This document shows, piece after piece, positions 5,303 through 8,938 of a DNA stretch of 8,938 bases; the stretch's first letter is position 1, and every line of letters starts with the position of its first letter. The DNA is from Chloroflexota bacterium (GTDB lineage Bacteria; Chloroflexota; Chloroflexia; Thermomicrobiales; UBA6265). The DNA lies in contig JAHWJF010000107.1 of assembly GCA_019348515.1 (NCBI GenBank), forward strand, positions 1 to 8,938, written 5' to 3'. The notes beneath the pieces were generated by a model. That model was given only the letters and a program-made list of their open reading frames with translations. It was not told where the DNA came from and searched no databases. The position numbers and the translations under genes were made by a program.

Positions 5303-6327
5303 GACGTCGCGTCTCCGTTCCACCGCCCCTCGCCCTCAAGCGTATCGTTCAATAATGCGTCGTTTCCGTCGAGTGCGCCCAGGGTCGCCACGACGCTGGC
5401 CGCTAGGGCCGCCGGGTCGTAGCCCCCTTCGAGGATGGCGATGACGCAGCCGGCAGCATGGGTTTCGGCGATCTGGACAACGCGACGCGCGAGGTCGCCA
5501 AACCCCTGGGCTGTCACCCGCATGCCCCCCAGGGGATCATCCGCGTGGGCGTCGAACCCGGCCGAGACCAATACGAGTTGCGGACGAAATGCGCTGACAG
5601 CGGGAAGGATGACCTGATCGAAGATATCCGCGTAGGCGCCATCGTCGGCGCCCGCGGCGAGCGGCACGTTGATGGTGTATCCCGCGCCGCGACCCGTGCC
5701 CCGCTCGGTCGCGGCGCCGGTTCCCGGGTAGAGTGGCCACTGGTGGACCGAGCAGAAGAGCACCTGGTCCGATTCATAGAAGGCATCCTGCGTACCGTTG
5801 CCATGGTGGACGTCCCAATCGACGATCATGACCCGATCCACACCACGGCTGAGCGCATGCGCGGCGGCCACCGCAACGGTGTTGAAGATGCAGAATCCCA
5901 TGCCCCGGGTGGGAGTTGCGTGGTGGCCGGGGGGTCTGCCGAGGACGAAGCTCCGCTTGGTCTGGCCGTCGAGTGCCGCATCGACGGCGGCGATACCGGC
6001 ACCGGCGGCGAGCGCGGCAATATCGACTGAACTCGGTCCCACAACGGTGTCTGCGTCCAGCCAGCCGCCCCCGCGCGCGGCAAACTCCTGCACGCCCGCG
6101 ATGTAGCGAGGGTCATGCACCCGTGCCAGCGCGTCGTCGGGCGCGGCAGAGAATGGGATGTCAGGGCGATCGCGGAGCAGATGCAGGCGCTCTAGCGTAT
6201 CGTCGATCGCGACGAGGCGGCCCGCGTTTTCCGGGTGACCGCCGGTGTCATGCTCACGAAACACGACCGACCGCAAGAGTGCCGTCCGCTCCCGATTGGG
6301 GAGCTCCTCAGGCGGCGGTGTCGTCAT
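5299..6327 (-). CDS. HDAC-superfamily zinc deacetylase (AcuC / acetylpolyamine amidohydrolase type)
   Basis: The 342-residue product carries the full arginase/deacetylase-fold active site. The His-His dyad is in GRPPGHHA (H135, H136), followed by GMGFCIFN. Zinc ligands D172 and H174 are in DWDVHHGNGTQ, and the third ligand D259 is in SAGFDAH. The transition-state tyrosine Y303 is in LEGGYDP. Tyrosine rather than histidine there indicates an active deacetylase. Bacterial members remove acetyl groups from proteins such as acetyl-CoA synthetase (AcuC) or from acetylated polyamines; sequence alone does not settle the substrate. There is no signal peptide, so it is cytoplasmic. The ATG at 6327 overlaps the upstream frame by 20 nt and the stop overlaps the coiled-coil gene by 4 nt, so translation is probably coupled. 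No acsA or acetyltransferase gene is nearby. Confidence 0.93.
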   Translation of the reverse strand: MTTPPPEELPNRERTALLRSVVFREHDTGGHPENAGRLVAIDDTLERLHLLRDRPDIPFSAAPDDALARVHDPRYIAGVQEFAARGGGWLDADTVVGPSSVDIAALAAGAGIAAVDAALDGQTKRSFVLGRPPGHHATPTRGMGFCIFNTVAVAAAHALSRGVDRVMIVDWDVHHGNGTQDAFYESDQVLFCSVHQWPLYPGTGAATERGTGRGAGYTINVPLAAGADDGAYADIFDQVILPAVSAFRPQLVLVSAGFDAHADDPLGGMRVTAQGFGDLARRVVQIAETHAAGCVIAILEGGYDPAALAASVVATLGALDGNDALLNDTLEGEGRWNGDATS

Positions 6328-6580
6328 GGGCTTCCAGACGCCGCTGGGGAACGATCAGCCGCGGCGCGCGGGCGATCGGGGTGACAGGCGCCACGGCGGC
6401 GTAGAAGAGGGCGCCGATAACGGGCACGGTCAGAATCAACAGCGCCCAGAGAATCTTGTTGTCGCCGCGCACGCGGGGGCGCTGCAGGAGGTCACGCACG
6501 GCCCACGCCATCAAGCCGTACTGAACACCGGCCCAGAGAAGCACCGCGCAGATGAGCAAGAGTGTCTTCAGATCAGGCAC
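6308..6580 (-). CDS. Small two-helix membrane protein, PLDc_N-like
   Basis: About 90 residues with two hydrophobic helices (residues 6-26 and about 44-63) separated by a charged loop. The pattern W-A-V-R-D-L near the end of helix one, then D-N-K-I-L-W-A-L-L-I-L with P-V-I-G-A-L-F-Y, fits the phospholipase D-nuclease N-terminal (PLDc_N) family of short integral membrane proteins. Their function is poorly known. The frame is open back to an ATG at 6739, but I chose the GTG at 6578-6580. It has AGGG 8 nt upstream, and a strong promoter lies at 6624-6651, so longer starts would precede the transcript; the ATG at 6625 overlaps the -10. The stop lies 20 nt inside the deacetylase gene, which indicates one operon and could tie the deacetylase to the membrane. 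Confidence 0.75.
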   Translation of the reverse strand: MPDLKTLLLICAVLLWAGVQYGLMAWAVRDLLQRPRVRGDNKILWALLILTVPVIGALFYAAVAPVTPIARAPRLIVPQRRLEAHDDTAA

Positions 6581-6623
6581 GTTGGCGCCCTGCCAGCCCG
6601 AAACGCGCGAAATGTCCGCACGC

Positions 6624-6651
6624 ATTGTAGCCAGCCGGGCGGCGCCGGCAA
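6624..6651 (-). promoter_or_regulatory. Promoter of the membrane protein / deacetylase / coiled-coil operon
   Basis: On the minus strand TTGCCG (6646-6651) and TACAAT (6624-6629) are separated by 16 nt. The predicted start near 6617 gives a leader of about 37 nt before the GTG at 6580. The -35 region overlaps the candidate promoter of the divergent transporter. Confidence 0.55.
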
Positions 6652-6673
6652 TGCGCCAGGCCCCTGCTAGACT
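6645..6673 (+). promoter_or_regulatory. Weak candidate promoter of the MFS transporter
   Basis: TAGACT (6668-6673) is preceded by TG one base upstream (extended -10). The -35 position 17 nt away (6645-6650, CCGGCA) matches only three of six. It partly overlaps the divergent operon promoter. Confidence 0.25.
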
Positions 6674-6712
6674 CTGCCAGCCGTCACACTGTGGACAAAG
6701 AAGGACCCCTGG

Positions 6713-7972
6713 ATGGACGCGGAGGAGCAGGCCAGACACGTCCCGGCAGAGAGCGCGGCGACCCTTGCTGCTGTGGCGGCGGCTCCTCCCGGGGCCGACC
6801 TGCGCCGGTTCTACGCGTTTCAGGTCACCAACGATTTCAGCTTCACCGCCGGCATCTGGATCATCTTCCTGCAGAGCCGTGGCTTCTCATTGGCGGAGAT
6901 CGGCCTGGCGGAGTCGGCCTTTCACCTCGCGCCGGTCACCCTGGAACTCCCATCCGGGTCGTTCGCGGATGTACTTGGCCGCAAATGGTCGATGACCGCC
7001 GGCGCGCTCCTGATGGCGGGCTCCATCACACTGATGTTCGTTGCCGATTCACTCTGGCTCCTGCTTCCGGCCATGTATCTCAACGGCGCGGCCTATGCAT
7101 TCCGCTCCGGCGCGCAGCAAGCGTTCCTTTTCGACAGCCTGGACGATGAGCCCTCCGGAAACCGGTTCACCAGTCTTCTGGGGCGGCTCAATGCGGTGAC
7201 CTACATCGCCATCGCGGCGACGACGGCGATCGGGGCGTCGCTCGCGGAGCGTACCTACGCGCTGCCGTTCGGGCTGGCGGCCGGCGCGGGGCTGGCCGCC
7301 GCTTTCCTGGCCGCGGGGCTCAAGGAGCCGCAACGCCCCGTCGATGGGCGGCGGGGCATGGGCGGGACGATCACCGAGGCCCTGCGCATCGTTCGCGGCG
7401 ACCGGCAACTTCTGGCGCTCATCGTCTTCGCGGCCTCACTCTGGACCGTCTCCGCGCTGGTGCATCTCTACGCCCAGGCAGTGCTTGCGGAACGCGGGCT
7501 GGCGCCTTCGCAGATCGGTCTCGTCCTCAGCGCGACACTCTTCACCACAGCTCTGGGATCGTGGCTGGCGGGGAGGCTGACCAGCCTGCGCCCGTTCCGC
7601 TTCTGGACGGTGGTGGCGACCGGGGCCATTGCGGGGTCGGGACTTCTCTTGAGTGGCGCTCCCTTACCGCTCGCTCTGCTCGGCTTGATCGTGGCCGAGC
7701 TCTTCGCCGGCATCTTCGAGCCGATGATCGCCCAGCGCGTGAACACCGCCATCACCTCCGCGCAGCGAGCCACGATTCTTTCCGTCGAGGGGTTTCTCTA
7801 CTCGGTGACGATGATCTGGGCCTTCCCCCTTTTTGGCTGGACCGCGGAGCGATCCGGATGGCTCCCCGCATACGGAGTTGCCGGTGGGGTCGTAGTGACG
7901 TTGCTGGGCGTGTTTCTCCTGCTCGGGGGTGGCCGACGGATGGTACCTGTAGGGGAGCCCTCACCCGTTTGA
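6713..7972 (+). CDS. Major facilitator superfamily transporter (efflux-type)
   Basis: The 419-residue product has about 12 hydrophobic segments, from residue 36 to 405. MFS motif A lies in loop 2-3 as G-S-F-A-D-V-L-G-R-K (residues 82-91), preceded by the acidic/proline E-L-P-S-G seen in proton-driven drug-type antiporters. SGAQQAFLFDSL (132-143) lies around helix 4. A charged central loop (about 203-232, KEPQRPVDGRRGMGG) joins the two six-helix halves, and R-A-T-I-L-S (352-357) matches the equivalent loop of the second half. The N-terminus has about 28 soluble Ala/Glu-rich residues. The ATG at 6713 has AAGGA 7 nt upstream. Substrate is not predictable. It is divergent from the deacetylase operon and convergent with the DUF1989 gene, with only 35 bp between stops. 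Confidence 0.9.
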   Translation: MDAEEQARHVPAESAATLAAVAAAPPGADLRRFYAFQVTNDFSFTAGIWIIFLQSRGFSLAEIGLAESAFHLAPVTLELPSGSFADVLGRKWSMTAGALLMAGSITLMFVADSLWLLLPAMYLNGAAYAFRSGAQQAFLFDSLDDEPSGNRFTSLLGRLNAVTYIAIAATTAIGASLAERTYALPFGLAAGAGLAAAFLAAGLKEPQRPVDGRRGMGGTITEALRIVRGDRQLLALIVFAASLWTVSALVHLYAQAVLAERGLAPSQIGLVLSATLFTTALGSWLAGRLTSLRPFRFWTVVATGAIAGSGLLLSGAPLPLALLGLIVAELFAGIFEPMIAQRVNTAITSAQRATILSVEGFLYSVTMIWAFPLFGWTAERSGWLPAYGVAGGVVVTLLGVFLLLGGGRRMVPVGEPSPV

Positions 7973-8007
7973 CCCCGCGCTTCCAGCGCTGGCAGGGCGG
8001 AGAGATA

Positions 8008-8853
8008 TCAGTCCAATTCGCTCCACCGTGGCTGCTTCAATCCAAAGAACCCGTCGTAGTCGGATGGCCGCGGTGATGACCACCCCGCGAGGAGCTCACT
8101 CGGGACGTCGTAGACCTCGATCCCGATCGGCTTGCACGTCGGGAGTGGATCGCCAGCTTCGGGACCCCACAGTGGCACGGACAAGTCACCGCCAGGACAG
8201 GTCGAAACCGCGCAGAGAAGGTCGATCTCGGCCAGGAACTCGAAATAATCGCCTCTCCTGGCCGGGCTGACTTTCATGAAATAGCGGCCGTCCTCGTTGA
8301 GCCCCGTCACCTGGAAGATGTTGAGGACGTCGTGGACGTCTGATTCGTTGAGATGCCAGGGCAGCACCGCGCGGGTTAGGTTGGAATGGCAGTTGAAATC
8401 GAACGACTCGCCCATGAGCAGCTTGGTGACGTAGGGATCGCAGCGCGATCCCAGCAGGTCGTGGCATCGGCCGCCGTCCTCGTCTTCCCCATACTGGACC
8501 GTCTCCCGCGTGATGGTCAGCATCGGCCGCAGATAGGGGAGCACCGACCAGAGCCGGTTATACGTGGTCAGGTGAGTGCTCTCGAGCTGCCGGGTACGAG
8601 CTGCCCAGAAGCGTTCCCGCGGGTTATGCAGGTTCCAGGCGTTGAAGTCCACGACCTGCGGCCCCTCAACCGCCACCACGCGGCAGACTTTCCCGGCGTT
8701 CACTTGCCAGGCGTATCCGGCCCGAATCGGCACAACGTGACTATGCGTCAGTGTCCGTCCGCCGGTTTCTGTCGCAATCCTCTCGTAGAACGTGCGGTCG
8801 ACGGCAATGGCCGCCGGCTCTGCCGGCGTATACGTCCAGGGACGGCCAGCCAT
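8008..8853 (-). CDS. DUF1989 / urea carboxylase-associated family protein
   Basis: The 281-residue product matches the DUF1989 pattern: G-Q-V-V-D-F-N-A-W-N (D69, N71) with RTRQLESTHLTTYNRLWS after it, then CHDLLGSRCDPY (C130, H131, C138), NCHSNL (C155, H156), VHDVLNIF (H174), PARRGDYFEF and CPGGDLSVP (C219). Clustered Cys/His residues suggest metal binding; that is inference. Family members occur beside urea carboxylase genes, and the carboxyguanidine deiminase subunits CgdA/CgdB of guanidine breakdown belong to this family. No urea carboxylase, allophanate hydrolase or partner subunit is in the window, so the substrate is open. Its ATG at 8853 follows AGGAG with 9 nt spacing. I see no convincing promoter in the 85 bases upstream. 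Confidence 0.85.
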   Translation of the reverse strand: MAGRPWTYTPAEPAAIAVDRTFYERIATETGGRTLTHSHVVPIRAGYAWQVNAGKVCRVVAVEGPQVVDFNAWNLHNPRERFWAARTRQLESTHLTTYNRLWSVLPYLRPMLTITRETVQYGEDEDGGRCHDLLGSRCDPYVTKLLMGESFDFNCHSNLTRAVLPWHLNESDVHDVLNIFQVTGLNEDGRYFMKVSPARRGDYFEFLAEIDLLCAVSTCPGGDLSVPLWGPEAGDPLPTCKPIGIEVYDVPSELLAGWSSPRPSDYDGFFGLKQPRWSELD

Positions 8854-8938
8854 GGGACTCAGCTCCTCTCACGATGCAGCTTGAGACAAGGAGTGGACCG
8901 CACCCCTGAAACCGGTCTATCGCGTAGGACACCTTCGC

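Noticed and set aside
4349..5422. Long plus-strand open frame (357 codons) opposite the coiled-coil gene
   Set aside because: It is the antisense shadow of a high-GC helical gene; no ribosome binding site or recognisable domain, and the minus-strand frame fits the operon with coupled overlaps.
7973..8007. CCAGCGCTGG palindrome between the convergent MFS and DUF1989 genes as a terminator
   Set aside because: The 10-bp palindrome has no loop and no T run; it cannot form a stable terminator hairpin by itself.

Overview
This is a GC-rich bacterial window with compact gene spacing. The RecA sequence, a urea carboxylase-associated-type (DUF1989) protein, a secreted SH3b/NlpC-P60 wall hydrolase and an AcuC-type deacetylase together suggest a Chloroflexota (Thermomicrobia/Sphaerobacter-like) genome. 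That placement is inference from style and gene content; no search was run.

Layout. Positions 1-238 (minus) hold the 5' end of a GpsA-like dehydrogenase, divergent from recA (487-1563, plus). recA has a good sigma70-type promoter, a dyad in the promoter spacer and a LexA-box-like palindrome just after the predicted transcription start. recA ends in a strong GC hairpin. The next 237 bases (1655-1891) are not a gene. They are a corrupted, colinear second copy of 1418-1654 (recA 3' end plus hairpin), differing almost only by transversions, with identity rising steadily from left to right. This looks like a low-quality read or contig end joined head-to-tail to its true overlap rather than biology.

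Positions 1939-3606 (minus) encode one secreted cell-wall enzyme: signal peptide, SH3b, an array of W-V-D-P-A-T-G-Q-W-V repeats, a second SH3b and an NlpC/P60 peptidase. A single in-frame TAA (2485-2487) inside the second SH3b separates the peptidase from the rest. Upstream is a canonical promoter (4001-4029) and a predicted leader of about 390 nt with hairpins and a possible 52-residue ORF.

Positions 4157-6580 (minus) form a tightly coupled three-gene operon: a short two-helix membrane protein (PLDc_N-like), an HDAC-superfamily deacetylase with all catalytic residues, and a long coiled-coil protein of unknown function. Adjacent reading frames overlap by 20 and 4 nt. A divergent promoter region separates this operon from an MFS transporter (6713-7972, plus), which converges on a DUF1989 protein (8008-8853, minus).

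The points most worth a second look are the recA-adjacent pseudo-duplication, the nonsense codon that uncouples targeting from catalysis in the wall hydrolase, the nested repeat array, the long leader, and the unexplained deacetylase/coiled-coil operon.
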